Assembly: GCF_000210295.1 (NCBI RefSeq)
Contig: NC_026744.1
Location: 434,001 to 498,000 of the forward strand
Source of the DNA: Trypanosoma brucei gambiense DAL972
Taxonomy: Eukaryota; Euglenozoa; Kinetoplastea; Trypanosomatida; Trypanosomatidae
Length of the DNA stretch: 64,000 bases
Direction of reading: 5' to 3'
The notes under the pieces were generated by a model, which saw only the letters and a program-made list of their open reading frames with translations, was not told where the DNA came from and ran no database searches. This document shows positions 41,886 to 53,037 of this stretch, piece after piece. The position numbers and the translations under genes were made by a program. Each line of letters starts with the position of its first letter. The stretch's first letter is position 1.

Positions 41886-44381
41886 CTACTCTGCCTCAAC
41901 GGTTGTTTCACCCAGCATCCACGTTTGAAGCGGGTGATACGGCACTTGCGGGTGGTCGGGAGTATACACGCCAAGTGCACGCCAGTCATGTTTGAGTGCA
42001 CCGCGACTAAATCCTGGAGCAAGATTTCGCGCGGTAACATGATACTTGTCAAAGAGTGGTTTGTCCCTTCGATACACGAAACGGGCACGTATGGGATTGT
42101 AGTACTGTAGGGTGCACTTACGGTCGCGTACCGGTGTCCTGAGTCGAACGTTATGAGTCACCAACCTCAGTTCCTTGCTGTGAAGTGAACTCAGTAAAGG
42201 CGCACCCTTGTCATAGAGGGAGCGGGATGAAACTAGTAGATTATGTCCACCTTTGAGAAAACGATAAGGGGTGCGCGCAGTGCAGTTACTGTGCATCAAC
42301 GTATGAACCTTCACTAACGGCAACTCACGGGCCAAGAACGCGGCAACTGTCCAAAGCATAAGGTCTTCATCACAATATGCACCGGCATCATGTAAAAGTA
42401 TCTCCTCGCTAAACGGAAGGAGAACAGCGCGACCCTTCTCCAACTCGTAGCTGACTATCTCGAGGGCGCGGGCGCATGCAATACGTTCCTTCATGCTGGG
42501 GCTCGTAAGGGATTTCACTGAAAGTGCTCGCAGGCACGACATGGTGACAATCAAACTGTCCTTCCCGCTAGGCAGGCGCCGCACGGCGGACACGAGCTGA
42601 TCGGTTGATGTTGCCATTAGGGACGAGTGTAAAATGAACACAGAGTCAATGCTATTCAAATACTCTAGCTGAGAGAGCATTGTCATGAGCGGGCGCTTCA
42701 GTTTAGGAGCGGTGGCAATCGCTCCACTGTTCCCGGGGAGCGATGAGGTCAAAGGGTTCAAAGCATTTCTCTCATTGCTCATAAGCATCTGTACCTGCAC
42801 ATCACGTAACGACGAAGGAATGAGCGAGGTAATCACAGACTGTTCCACACGCAGGCGATCGGCCACAAGAGAGCAGTGAAGAAAGGAATTCAAAATGCGG
42901 TAGTCAAACAAATTCTGTGTGGCAAACGTATGAGCCACCCCTTTGTCAACCAACGAAAGGAGAAACTCAGAGCCACTCTCTAGTAGGCCTAAAAGGGTAA
43001 CTTTATCAGCCTTCGCAGAAGCATTGTCAATGGCCTCCTGCAACAAACAGAGCGCTCTCTTCTTTGTTGGAGTATCCTTAGTGCGGGAAACAGCGGCAAA
43101 GAAGTCTGGACCACGGGGAGACGCTGTATCCGACAAAAGGAGCTGCAGAATTTCGTTGTTACCCGCGTCGCACAACACAGTTACGAGATACATGCGCTCC
43201 ACGATGGCCCAGTCATGCGCACTCCACGGCCCCGAAATGTCATTGCGCACGCGGCGAAGAAAGGCGTCTGTTATGGTCTTAAAAACATCACCAACAGCCT
43301 TTCCGCAGGGCATCACCCCACAAAACCCACTGAGCAGGTCAACCATTTGCTCCCTAGTACACAAATCAAGCATTGTAGGGATCCGACCGTCATCCTCCAC
43401 TCGCAATAGTTCCACCATGAAATCATAAAGCTCCTCCCCGGTTCCCCAGAACGCTGTGGAGTGGTTAACCCCTATCGCATGTCTGTAATCAGCCCGATTG
43501 GAAGGGGCATGATCGGAAAACGTGAACCATTTATTTGGTTCAAACACTTTAATAAGTGCCATGAACTGAAGTACCTGGATGAACAATGCTGGACTAGCAG
43601 ACAGTCGCCACGGTTGCTCCCGCACCAACGCTATTGTTGTCGCGTCCACCAGGTTGACGTAAGCAGGAAGTAGAGAATTGGGGACGTAGTACGGCCTGCC
43701 AAACTTGGAAACCTTCACGGTTAGGAAATTAAGTCCCCGTCCGTCCACAGAAAAAGGGGCACTAATGGCTGTGAACATCCTTAACAGCTCCTCATCGCTG
43801 CGGAAGGACACAGTAGAAGCCATGTCCGCTAGAGCCGCCACCCGCGATTCTATTTGCGGACGATCTTCAAACTGGGCTACAAGCTCCTCGATAGAACGCG
43901 TGCAATGCAGACGATCTATCAAAGGGTAATCTCTTGATACTACGTAGCCCCTCATCTCCTCCTCATGAGAACATGGGCTCATCGTTTGTGATGGAAACCT
44001 TGAATCCGCTGCCGGGGTTGTAACATCCTCGGTGTGTCTCTCTGTGATAGCTATTGCCATGTTACCGTCCCCTTTGCCACTGGTGGCAAATTGATTCTCT
44101 TCTTGTAAGGTTTCCTGCAGCAAAACCTCAGTAGCGGCCAACCTACTCCCACGCCGCCGCTCCTTCGCCGCCTCAATGTCGGGAATGTTCCGCAACCTTA
44201 CGGGCCCGTACTCCAAGCTTTCATCGAACTTCGGCAGAGGAAAGGGAGTAAAGTTGTCTTCCAGATGTTTGGGCTGCATGCTCTCCGGTATTGGTCTATA
44301 GCGCACGGTGTTGTGTCCTGAGTCCCGCTCGAACCGCAAACGCAGCGCCACGCTCGACGTGAGGGCAAAGCGTCGTAACAT
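41886..44381 (-). CDS. Large protein of unknown function, mitochondrial-targeted
   Basis: This gene encodes 831 residues from an ATG. The N-terminus MLRRFALTSSVALRLRFER is a good mitochondrial presequence (Arg-rich, no acidic residues until about residue 18). The body is helical with repeats of leucine-rich segments typical of trypanosome organellar RNA-binding or mitoribosome assembly factors. The C-terminal 80 residues are basic and aromatic-rich (CTLQYYNPIRARFVYRRDK, then WRALGVYTPDHPQVPYHPL), unlike the rest. I do not recognise a domain and assign no function; a role in mitochondrial translation or RNA processing would be inference. Confidence 0.65.
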   Translation of the reverse strand: MLRRFALTSSVALRLRFERDSGHNTVRYRPIPESMQPKHLEDNFTPFPLPKFDESLEYGPVRLRNIPDIEAAKERRRGSRLAATEVLLQETLQEENQFATSGKGDGNMAIAITERHTEDVTTPAADSRFPSQTMSPCSHEEEMRGYVVSRDYPLIDRLHCTRSIEELVAQFEDRPQIESRVAALADMASTVSFRSDEELLRMFTAISAPFSVDGRGLNFLTVKVSKFGRPYYVPNSLLPAYVNLVDATTIALVREQPWRLSASPALFIQVLQFMALIKVFEPNKWFTFSDHAPSNRADYRHAIGVNHSTAFWGTGEELYDFMVELLRVEDDGRIPTMLDLCTREQMVDLLSGFCGVMPCGKAVGDVFKTITDAFLRRVRNDISGPWSAHDWAIVERMYLVTVLCDAGNNEILQLLLSDTASPRGPDFFAAVSRTKDTPTKKRALCLLQEAIDNASAKADKVTLLGLLESGSEFLLSLVDKGVAHTFATQNLFDYRILNSFLHCSLVADRLRVEQSVITSLIPSSLRDVQVQMLMSNERNALNPLTSSLPGNSGAIATAPKLKRPLMTMLSQLEYLNSIDSVFILHSSLMATSTDQLVSAVRRLPSGKDSLIVTMSCLRALSVKSLTSPSMKERIACARALEIVSYELEKGRAVLLPFSEEILLHDAGAYCDEDLMLWTVAAFLARELPLVKVHTLMHSNCTARTPYRFLKGGHNLLVSSRSLYDKGAPLLSSLHSKELRLVTHNVRLRTPVRDRKCTLQYYNPIRARFVYRRDKPLFDKYHVTARNLAPGFSRGALKHDWRALGVYTPDHPQVPYHPLQTWMLGETTVEAE

Positions 44382-45038
44382 CGTTCTTCTTCTACTTTCC
44401 TTTTTATCGCCTTACTTCTCACCTTCTTCTTCACCCCTTCTCACCAGCCACACACTCTTTCACCTGTAAATAGAGAAAAAAAATGTTTGGCCGCCTTCAC
44501 TTAAGGAATCGCAGTCCCCACCAAAACGCACAAACAAGGTTTGAAGAGGCAACAACAGCAGTAAATGCAACAGCAACAGCAACAGCTCGTACATATTGAA
44601 ACGAAGACATATAAGGCTTAGGCAAAGAAGAAGCGATAATCGAAACTAGGAATAAGAACGCAGAAACGAGAACACTCGAATCGTACCGCGATTGCCTTCT
44701 TATACAGGCTTTTTTTTTTTGAATACAATCCCTCCGGGTGGGAAAGGGAAGGGAATATGGAATATGGGCAAGCACACGCGTCATCCACCCCTTTGGGAAC
44801 CTTTTACCTTCTCATTCCCAACACGCATAGGCACTCGTAGCGGAGCCCGAGGGTGAAACGTGTGCACCCTCTAACTCAGTGCAAACACCCTGCACACACC
44901 TCAAAAAAGGTCCGCCATTAAAAAAAAAAAAGCAAACAGAAGCGTCAACGACAACGACAACACGAATTCGCATAAACTCAAATGGCCATAAATGAACACA
45001 CCGCGGCGGTGGCACTGGGAAAGTGCGGTGCAGTGCGC
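44382..45038. other. Intergenic region
   Basis: No supportable gene. It contains CAACAG repeats on the plus strand near 44550-44585 and A runs at about 44927-44936. Confidence 0.45.
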
Positions 45039-46177
45039 CTACGACAACCTGCGGTATAATACAACAAGGGCAAGTAATGCAACAGCAACAATCACCCGGT
45101 TCCCCAGCAAGCCGCCAAGGAACACTCTGAAAAACGGTAGCAAATCTTTTGAGTCCGCTTCCGGACCGTCCCCCGCACCCAAATAAAACCCTGTCTTTGT
45201 GAGGGTAAATTTTTGACCCCGACGATGCTTTGGTGTCCGCTCCTTTTTTTTGCTACTGGCATTCCCGACTCCAGTTTGAGGGCCAGTAGTCACCTTCTTG
45301 TGATGATGCACATGTCGCTCAAACCATTCAACCTCCTCCTTAATTAAACGTACTAAATTTGCCTCATACGCCACATGCTCCTCCAAAAGGAATTTGATGT
45401 CCTCCACTGGCCCGGGGTACAAAATTCGACTGTGCAGCTGCTTTATACTCCATCGCACAACTCAGCTAACTCCTCCACATGCAATTTAGCCTCCTTCAAG
45501 GCAGCGGCAGACCGCTGGCTGTCGGATCCCATGAGTTTTCGTGCTTCGTTTGCCGCCATGAGGTGCTGGTCCACGAGAGAGGCCGTGAATAACAGACTTT
45601 GTCGGTTGTCGTGTTCAATCACCTTAGCCGCATACTGCGCCTGCTTTGCCGACAGCATGAGAAAAAACATAAAGCACAAAAAAAAGAACAGAAATATCAG
45701 TATGCCCGTAACATGCCACTTCTGACAAACACCAAACACTGTTCCAGGTATGGAATTTGCAGCCCGCAGAAATGCATCACCACCAGCCGCTAGTTTACCC
45801 ATAAAACTCGATGAGTCCTCCTCCTCGCCCACATCACTATCACCTTCAGGCTGTTTAGCAGCCGTAACAAGCTGCCTCATTCCGTTTCTTCCATCAGAAG
45901 AGCCTTCCTTCTCGCTTTCGCTATCGTCTGTACGCACGTATAGTGTCTTCGTACCACCACCACGTCTGCGCCGCTGCACACGTGGGGGACTTTGGTACTG
46001 TTGGTTGTACCCCGATTGCGGCAGAACCCGGGGGGTTGGATCCGTAAACGTTAGCGGGGCCTTGACGTACAATACCTCACGCTCGCCCTGGTTATTGTCA
46101 ACGATATCATTTGTTCGGGGTCGCCTGGAAACCGCCTCTACGGGGGCATCACGCAAAGAGTTGCGCTGTCCACTCAT
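45039..46177 (-). pseudogene. Two-TM protein split by a frameshift (or using frameshifting)
   Basis: The first frame (ATG at 46177) runs 244 residues to a stop at 45443-45445. It has a disordered, Arg-rich, acidic N-terminal half and a hydrophobic segment (IFLFFFLCFMFFLML) near residues 155-175, followed by a coiled-coil-like stretch (AALKEAKLHVEELAELCD). The second frame overlaps it by 16 bases and lacks any ATG: it can only be entered from a GTG at 45458. It continues with more helix (EHVAYEANLVRLIKEEVEWF), a basic region and a C-terminal hydrophobic anchor (VIVAVALLALVVLYRR). Overlapping genes leave no space for trans-splicing, so these are one protein whose frame shifts by -1 (or +2) between the two stops, within about 45445-45463. 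No poly-base run lies in that window. Function is unknown. Confidence 0.7.
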
Positions 46178-46951
46178 TTCTAACACGCTGCACCTTTGCT
46201 CTCGACCCCTTTACGTCACCTTGCGTTCACACGCTCTTGAGTGACTTCTCCGCTTTACCCTTTTCCCTACAATTCTTATCCCTTCTTCTGTCCGTTTCGT
46301 ACCGGCCGTGCCGGCAACCTCACTGCCGCAAAACGTACGACACCGTACGTGCACCGTTACAACTGGTGCGGTCCAGTCGGACTGCGGGCACTTAACAGGA
46401 AAAAAAAAGGAAACAAAAGAAAAAAAGGGAGAGCTGAGGGAACATTCACTTTACTTACGTGAAGAAACAAGTTTAGACAAAAGAATATATATATGCATAT
46501 ACGTGCATACGCCAAGGTATTATTGAACTTCCACTTAACAACAAACAGATGAAGGGGCCAAGCGTGCCTTTACACGAAATCATAAAAAGCTTATTTCAGA
46601 AGCCGATACGACTATGAAATGATAAAGCTTATGAATGTAAGGACGGCAAGCACTTCGCCGAGGTGGTCCAAAACAATTCGAAGTGGCCATATTATTTGTA
46701 TTCCCGTCCGTGCGTTATATGTATGTCTCCTCCCATGTTCCATTACAACTAACGGAGTGTCAATAGCGGAAGGTACTCATTCCTTAACAACACACCCCCA
46801 GACGCCTGAATTCCCACTTGTGCGATACAAAATATAAACTACGTTCATCAGGCAACAAAAAAAGAAAAGGAACAAAGGATCCGAGACGCGTGTGGTGGAG
46901 GGCTCACAACGTGCAATGTACCAACAACGACGTGCAGTGAACGCCCCGCTG
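46178..46951. other. Intergenic region
   Basis: No supportable gene. It contains pyrimidine-rich plus-strand sequence near 46230-46290, an A-rich purine run at 46400-46436 and an AT-rich stretch near 46485-46500. Confidence 0.45.
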
Positions 46952-47359
46952 TCATTCCTCACACTCTTCCTCTAAAAGACGCTGCGCGCGACGCCGAGCA
47001 CGGTGAGCAGCGTCAATAAGCGGCTTGTAGCCGATGTCGACAACTTGGCCATGTTCATTCCGCACGTACGTATATTGCGCGGCCCTTTGTGCGATATCTG
47101 AGTCCGAGTCGCGAAAATACATTACGTAAACCAAATAACTTGCAAAGGAGAGAGCACTACCAAGCCATATGCCCTGCAGCAACTTCCAGCGCCAGCCATA
47201 CTGCCAGGCTGGGGGAAGATATGGTCGGAGTTGACGGAAAAAATAACCCCCTGCACTTTTCGGCAGATCAGGCATGCGTGAACGAGTCATTTGTTGCCCT
47301 TTTCGCCGGCGTCGCTCAACCTTCGGCAGTGCTGCCCAAAAAGACGAACACCGGAGCAT
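46952..47359 (-). CDS. Small one-TM protein, possibly mitochondrial
   Basis: The first ATG (47359) gives 135 residues; the open frame extends only to a TTG upstream. The N-terminal half is Arg- and Lys-rich, then an aromatic stretch (RQLRPYLPPAWQYGWRWK) precedes one hydrophobic segment (GIWLGSALSFASYLVYVMYF, about residues 65-84). The C-terminal tail is helical and charged and ends EEECEE. Size and topology resemble small inner-membrane subunits such as respiratory-chain or ATP synthase accessory proteins, but I cannot name it. A splice acceptor (TCCGTTTTTTCTTCAG on the minus strand, AG at 47406-47407) lies about 47 bases upstream. Confidence 0.6.
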   Translation of the reverse strand: MLRCSSFWAALPKVERRRRKGQQMTRSRMPDLPKSAGGYFFRQLRPYLPPAWQYGWRWKLLQGIWLGSALSFASYLVYVMYFRDSDSDIAQRAAQYTYVRNEHGQVVDIGYKPLIDAAHRARRRAQRLLEEECEE

Positions 47360-47405
47360 GGTGTGCAACTCTGATAGAGAAATATACGCGTGAATTCTCA
47401 GATGC

Positions 47406-47421
47406 CTGAAGAAAAAACGGA
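47406..47421 (-). promoter_or_regulatory. Candidate trans-splice acceptor
   Basis: A clear pyrimidine tract ending in AG on the minus strand, just upstream of the ATG of the 135-residue protein. Confidence 0.5.
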
Positions 47422-48046
47422 GGTGTGTTCCCCTCCTACAGTCTTAACAGAGTACCACGGGGAGTAGAGGAACAGAAACCAAGGTGTACGCAAGTTTTCT
47501 CTTTCGGCAAAACGGTACCTCTCACCTAATCCCCCATGCATTAACAGACGGCAAAGAGGGGCAAGATATGTTTCCTCCTCTCACAGCGCCTTCTCAACTA
47601 ACGGCGAGACAGGGAAACAACCAACGGATGAAAAGGGGTCGGGAAAAATTGATGGTGCAGAAATTCTTGGAAACCCTGGTTTTGTTGGCACAGCGTCGAA
47701 GATCAACAGTGCTAGATGGAACGACAAAGGAGCAAGCAATCAACGCCCTCTTTAATATACTTAACCCTAACACGTAATGCGGAAAGGGGTGATTCCAGCG
47801 AGAGTGAATGGATACGCGGCACTTTCCCCCACCTCCTTCCCTTGTTCCCCTGACCAGCGTTTGTAAAAAAAATGGAATGATAACTTTAGCGGAATATGTG
47901 ATTTGCAACTCTATGGGGCATAAGAGGATGAGATAACTACCGGGGGACACGCCACCCACTTCGTAAACCAGAGCTACCGCCTAATCTTCCCCATCCGGTC
48001 TCTTCGTTAAACCATCATGAGGAAGAATAGCGCCTTCTCATAATTT
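47422..48046. other. Intergenic region with an antisense ORF of uncertain status
   Basis: It contains the 3' UTR of the Rix7-like gene. A plus-strand frame to 47777 (first ATG near 47568) ends in LMVQKFLETLVLLAQRRR, then AINALFNILNPNT, which faintly resembles the first helices of ribosomal protein uS7. It opposes the local transcription direction and is cut off, so I do not call it a gene. Confidence 0.3.
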
Positions 48047-50035
48047 TCAGCAAGGGCCCTTCGCATCTCGGGCCAGCTGCTTGTGCAGTATTTCATAATC
48101 CATTCTGTCCTTTGCTGAAACAGATGGCTTGACTTTAGACATGCTGACTTCGAAGTCCTCCATGGTAACGGAGGGCAGCTGCGCATTCGCCACTGCCTCA
48201 CCACTGGCGTCTCGTTCCATTTGCTCCAGCATCTCCTCGGTGGCGCCACGGTAGATATTCTTTAGCGCATGCAAGGAGGCCTCCCGCATAAGTGCGGCCA
48301 AGTCAGCACCACTAAACCCCTGGAGGCGCTCATCGCGGGCAATACTCGGGAGATCCACCGACGCGTCAATTGGATAACGGCGTGCATGTGTTTCTAGAAT
48401 AGAGGCACGCTGCTCCACGGAGGGAAGTGGAACATACAGCATTTTGTCCAGGCGCCCAGGACGAAGCATAGCCGGATCAATCATATCTGGACGGTTAGTA
48501 GCCCCAATGACATACACACTTTCACGTCCCTCCACACCATCCATTTCTGTCAGCAACTGGTTTACAACGCGCTCACTGCTTGGGTTTGCCCGATCGGAGC
48601 CGCGCCGTGGAGCGAGGGCATCCAGCTCATCAAAGAAGAGAACACAAGGAGCACTTGCACGACCACGAGCAAAAACCATGCGCACACTCCGCTCACTCTC
48701 ACCAACAAATTTATTCAGCAACTCAGGTCCTTTAATGGATATAAAATTGGCGCCTGACTGGTTGGCTATAGCCTTTGCCACCAGTGTTTTGCCACAACCT
48801 GGCGGGCCGTAGAGCAGCACACCAACTGGATGATCCAACCCAAACCGTCGGTGAAGCTTTGGCGACCGAATTGGCTGGAGAATGCTGGTGATAAGCTCTT
48901 CGCGAACATCCTCAAGAGCACCAATATCATCCCATGTTACGTTGGGGATCGTCGTGAAGCCCTCCCTCATTGCGCTTGGCTGCACGCGCTTGACGGCCTC
49001 CTTCATATTGTCACGTGTCACAACAAAAGACACGAGTTCCTCGGCGTTGGGATCGTCCAGTTTATTCTTTTCCTCCAGTTCGTTGTGCTTCTGCCGGATT
49101 GCAAGAATGCATGCCTCTTTGACCAGCAGGTGAAGATCTGCACCAACGTAACCGGGTGTCATGTTCGCCAGTTCGAAAAAGTCCACGTCCTCTGCCAAAT
49201 GAAGCTTCTGACAAATTATTTTTAAGATACTGTGCCGTTCGTCGATGGTGGGGATGCCAAGAGAGATTTCACGATCGAAACGTCCCGCACGGCGCAAGGC
49301 GGTATCAAGTGCCTCTGGACGATTCGTAGCCCCCATTACACAAACAACTTTGTTATGTTGCCGCCACGCCTGGGCAACCTGATCCATGCATGTCAGAAGT
49401 TGTCCGACGATGCGGCTTTCCATACCCCGCTGCGCCTGATCGCGACGACCTGCAATGGTGTCAACCTCATCAATGAATACAATGCTTGGAGCCGCGCTTA
49501 TGGCATCTAGAAAAAGGTTACGCAGTTTGGCCTCGCTATCACCGCTGATGCCAGAGACAATTTCGGGAGCGGACACGAAAAAGAGTGGGACTTGCAGGGA
49601 CCCTGAAATGGCATGCACAAGCTTCGTTTTCCCGCACCCCGGTGGTCCATGGAGCAGCACACCGCAGGGCGGATCGGCGCCTAAGCGGCTGAATAAATGG
49701 GGAGAGCGGATGGGCAATTCAATTAGTTCTTTAATTATTGGAATTTCTCTTGCAAGCCCGCCCATGTCATCGAGGGTAATACCCGGGATGACGCCGAGCC
49801 TTTCGGGTGTGTCTTCCTCACCTCCATCATCGTCTTGTTTGGTTTCCGCACGTTTCCGTTTCCTGGAACCCTCCAATCCGTTATCGTCACCACCATTTCT
49901 TCGACTACGTTCTGTGAAGTTGCTCTTTTCCCCGCGGTCCCTTTCATGGATGCCATTTCCCCGTTGAGAAGAGCCATGGAAATACCGGTCGCTTTGCCGT
50001 CTGTTCCGCCTGAGCCGCCGCATCTGATCAGACAT
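48047..50035 (-). CDS. RIX7: Rix7/NVL-type double AAA ATPase (ribosome biogenesis)
   Basis: I place the start at ATG 50035 (MSDQMRRLRRNRR) because the 54 codons before it look like translated UTR (TVTVTV), giving 662 residues. A basic and acidic low-complexity N-terminus with a likely nuclear localisation signal (SRKRKRAETK) is followed by two AAA modules. The first has GPPGCGKT (about residues 130-137) and a VFIDEVD Walker B. The second has GPPGCGKT and LFFDELDALAPRRGS. Both have the SRH region (ATNRPEALD, then ATNRPDMIDPAMLRPGRLD). This is the layout of NVL/Rix7, which removes factors from pre-60S particles in the nucleolus; p97 would have a different N-domain and an NSF would have a degenerate second module. 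Both modules keep the residues for ATP hydrolysis. Confidence 0.85.
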   Translation of the reverse strand: MSDQMRRLRRNRRQSDRYFHGSSQRGNGIHERDRGEKSNFTERSRRNGGDDNGLEGSRKRKRAETKQDDDGGEEDTPERLGVIPGITLDDMGGLAREIPIIKELIELPIRSPHLFSRLGADPPCGVLLHGPPGCGKTKLVHAISGSLQVPLFFVSAPEIVSGISGDSEAKLRNLFLDAISAAPSIVFIDEVDTIAGRRDQAQRGMESRIVGQLLTCMDQVAQAWRQHNKVVCVMGATNRPEALDTALRRAGRFDREISLGIPTIDERHSILKIICQKLHLAEDVDFFELANMTPGYVGADLHLLVKEACILAIRQKHNELEEKNKLDDPNAEELVSFVVTRDNMKEAVKRVQPSAMREGFTTIPNVTWDDIGALEDVREELITSILQPIRSPKLHRRFGLDHPVGVLLYGPPGCGKTLVAKAIANQSGANFISIKGPELLNKFVGESERSVRMVFARGRASAPCVLFFDELDALAPRRGSDRANPSSERVVNQLLTEMDGVEGRESVYVIGATNRPDMIDPAMLRPGRLDKMLYVPLPSVEQRASILETHARRYPIDASVDLPSIARDERLQGFSGADLAALMREASLHALKNIYRGATEEMLEQMERDASGEAVANAQLPSVTMEDFEVSMSKVKPSVSAKDRMDYEILHKQLARDAKGPC

Positions 50036-51164
50036 ATCCCACAGCGGGAAATATTTTCTAACAGTCACCGTAACAGTGACCAGCGGTAAATTAAAAATAA
50101 GTAAATAAATGTGATATACGGTAAAGGCATATAACCACAACAAAGAGGTAGATGAAAGGCCCTCCATCGCGGCGATGGAAGGGTTCGCCAGACGCAAAAA
50201 TGGGTAAAACAGCTGCGCGACTGGGAATCTCTTCCACTCGAAGTAATAAGTTATAACTGAAGAAAAATATTACGACTGGAGGCACAAACGTTTCACAAGA
50301 TTGCTCTCAGCAATAGTGGTGTGTGCATGAAAACGTGCACATGTAAAAAGAAAAAAGAGTTGGGTTACAAACCCTCGCTTACAACGTAAGGAGTGTCTTG
50401 GCCCGAAACGATGTCTTGGTTGGAAAGGTACAACCCAATTTTCTTTTCCTTTTTTTTTCCGATCGCTGAGAAAACTAACACCTCTTACAGTCCACCTTGT
50501 GACTTAACCAAACAGACAAAAAAAAAAAGAAAAATGTCGTAACCCCTAGAACACTGGGGGCAACGGAATCATCGCTATTCAAAACTTGAAGCGCACAAAA
50601 CTGCAGAAAGTAAAGAAAACAGCCGAAAGGCATGTGTACTACACTCCCGTAAGAAAGACCTCCATTACAGGAGTAGGAAATTTTAAAACAGTGATAACAC
50701 AAATGTGCGAGGAGCAATAACCCGCACCTCACCTTCCCTTTTGCACATGCACCCGAGAAATGAGGAGCCAGACATACTACACAGCTATAAAGCGGTGACA
50801 TGAACTCGGAAGTTAAAAGAGTTCCCTACCCGTGTCCTCCACACCAAAAAATGGAGGAAAGAAAAAAAAAACACACAACGAACACGTATCAGCACTTCTC
50901 CTACGCTTACTTCTCCTCCTCTTCCCAGTCCACTGGTCGTTAGCCGCCTCATCGGTATCCTTTCCCTGTATCATACAAATTTAACTTCTATCACTACAAC
51001 AGAAAAAATGATGAGAAGCAAAACCCTAAAAAAAAAAAAAACAGACATGTCACTGTCCGTTTGCGCTTCCCTTGTTGTACTGTTTTTAATAACAGTGGTT
51101 TTAACAATGGTATGAAATGATTCAACACCAGCACTCTCTCATCACTCCTTTGAGAACCAGAAGA
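50036..51164. other. Intergenic region
   Basis: No supportable gene. A minus-strand frame at 50475-50801 is rich in Cys and hydrophobic residues and looks like chance reading of a T-rich UTR. A runs lie at 50521-50529 and 51029-51041. Confidence 0.45.
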
Positions 51165-52478
51165 CTACCGCCACTCCACGTCTTTAAGGCTCTTTCCTTC
51201 CATCAGCAAGTCCCACAGTGGCGACATTTCACGCAACCTTTCCACAGTGCGGGCACATTCCTCAACCGTAACATCCACCTCTCGCTCAGTAGTGAAGCGA
51301 CCGATACCAAATCGAATGGAGGTGTGTGCATTCTCAGCATCAATACCGAGTGCACGCAAAACATAACTTGGCTCTAGAGAGGCGCTTGTGCATGCACTTC
51401 CACTCGAGACCGCTACCTTCTTCATGCCCATTAGTAAACTCTCACCTTCCACACAGGCAAAACTAATGTTAAGGTTTCCGTGAAATCGGCGCTCAACATC
51501 ACCATTGAGTGTGATGTGTGTTAAGCGCTTCTGCAAACCCTCCCATAATCGCTTACTAAGTTGGGCGATGCGCTCTGAATCACGCTTCATCTCTACCTTT
51601 GCTAGCTCACACGCTGCACCCAATCCCACTGCAAGTGGTGTGGCTATAGTGCCGCTACGCACACCACGCTCCTGTCCACCACCACTCACTGGTGATCGCA
51701 CACGGACGCGCGGACGGCGTCGCATGTAGAGGGCACCGCAGCCCTTCGGTCCGTATATTTTGTGCGATGATATTGACATGAGGTCAATGTTATCCCGATC
51801 CACATCAATATCCAACTTTCCCACCGCCTGCGCGGCATCAGTATGAAAGAGGACCTTCTTTTTCCTGCATATCTTCCCGATTTCGTCAATGGGTTGAATG
51901 ACACCAATTTCATTGTTCACATACATGCAAGAAACGAGCGCTGTTGTGGGACGGATAGCTTCCTCAAGTTTCTGTAGGTTCACAATCCCATTTTTTTCAA
52001 CGGGAAGGTACGTTACCTCGAAACCCTCCATTTCCAAGTAGCGGCAGGAGTCCAAAACACACTTGTGTTCTGTTTGAAGGGTTATGAGGTGGTTTTTCTT
52101 TTCTTTGTTGTAGTTGGCTACACCTTTTATGGCAATATTGTTGGACTCCGTTGCGCCGCTAGTAAAAAAAACACCCTTGGGACTCGCCCGAATTAAATCT
52201 GCCACTTGCGTCCGCGCCTTCTCAACGGCCTCCTCAGCAGTCCAACCATAACTGTGTGTACGGCTGTGTGGGTTGCCATACATTTCAGTCATGTAAGGCA
52301 GCATCTTATCGAGTACCCGTGGATCTAACGGAGTTGTTGACTGCAGATCCAAATATAGCGGTCGTGGATCCCTTTTAAAAGGCCTTCCAGCGGAGCCTCC
52401 AACCGACGAGACTCCCTGACTGATGGCTGATGCGGAGCCACAAGCCGCGCAAAGAAGTACGCGAACACCACTAAACAT
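51165..52478 (-). CDS. NFS1: Cysteine desulfurase NFS1, mitochondrial
   Basis: This gene encodes 437 residues from an ATG. Residues 1 to about 38 are a small, Ser/Gly/Arg-rich presequence. The class V aminotransferase fold follows: [22 protein letters not shown] (109-113 region), TEHK (H138), HTDAAQAVG, the PLP-binding lysine in [12 protein letters not shown] (K240) and RSGT. The mobile-loop catalytic cysteine sits in [13 protein letters not shown] (C363), and a C-terminal IscU-binding tail ([14 protein letters not shown]) is present. It frees sulfur from cysteine for Fe-S cluster assembly on ISU, with ISD11 and frataxin, and for tRNA thiolation. All active-site residues look intact. Length and start agree with eukaryotic mitochondrial NFS1. 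Confidence 0.96.
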   Translation of the reverse strand: MFSGVRVLLCAACGSASAISQGVSSVGGSAGRPFKRDPRPLYLDLQSTTPLDPRVLDKMLPYMTEMYGNPHSRTHSYGWTAEEAVEKARTQVADLIRASPKGVFFTSGATESNNIAIKGVANYNKEKKNHLITLQTEHKCVLDSCRYLEMEGFEVTYLPVEKNGIVNLQKLEEAIRPTTALVSCMYVNNEIGVIQPIDEIGKICRKKKVLFHTDAAQAVGKLDIDVDRDNIDLMSISSHKIYGPKGCGALYMRRRPRVRVRSPVSGGGQERGVRSGTIATPLAVGLGAACELAKVEMKRDSERIAQLSKRLWEGLQKRLTHITLNGDVERRFHGNLNISFACVEGESLLMGMKKVAVSSGSACTSASLEPSYVLRALGIDAENAHTSIRFGIGRFTTEREVDVTVEECARTVERLREMSPLWDLLMEGKSLKDVEWR

Positions 52479-53037
52479 TTCTTTTTAGACGATGCTTTTG
52501 GTTCTTTATATATTTTTTTTATTTTTATTTTTAAGGATGAAGGAAAAATTGTTACGGGCAAGGTGAGAGGTTGCGAAGACTGTATCAAGTAAAAAAAAAC
52601 CATAAAGAAATTATGGTCACTAGGGAAGGACACAACAACAGAGACACAAATAGAAACCGCAGAGAGGGGGAAGCACACGAGAAAAAAAAATAGAAATCAG
52701 AGTGGAACACGAGGAGGCGGCCAGCAAGCTCCCACGCAAAAAAAAAAAAGAATTATGTTGAATACACCGAACCCGCCTCCATAGCGGCGCACAAAGCGGG
52801 GAAGCCATCGCCTTAAAAACTGCGAATAGGTCGGCATGTGAACGATACTTCGCTAACGACACGAAGAAACAACGGGGAAATAACGCAGGTGAAAACAACA
52901 ATAACAACGCATTATGTTGCTGGGTCAACTGACCCATCGAACACGCCACCTTCACGCATGCCCCAACGCACCTTTCCCTCTTTCCTCCTCCTTCTACTCT
53001 CCCTAATCTATCATGCAGATATTCCCACTAAACTGCC
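52479..53037. other. Intergenic region
   Basis: No supportable gene. It includes A runs at about 52682-52689 and 52739-52749 on the plus strand. Confidence 0.45.

Noticed and set aside
50036..50197. N-terminal extension of the Rix7-like protein
   Set aside because: It reads through a likely 5' UTR and splice acceptor (TVTVTV), and the ATG at 50035 starts a basic sequence typical of the family.
50475..50801. 108-codon minus-strand Cys-rich hydrophobic frame
   Set aside because: It lies in a T-rich intergenic stretch and has no recognisable motif.
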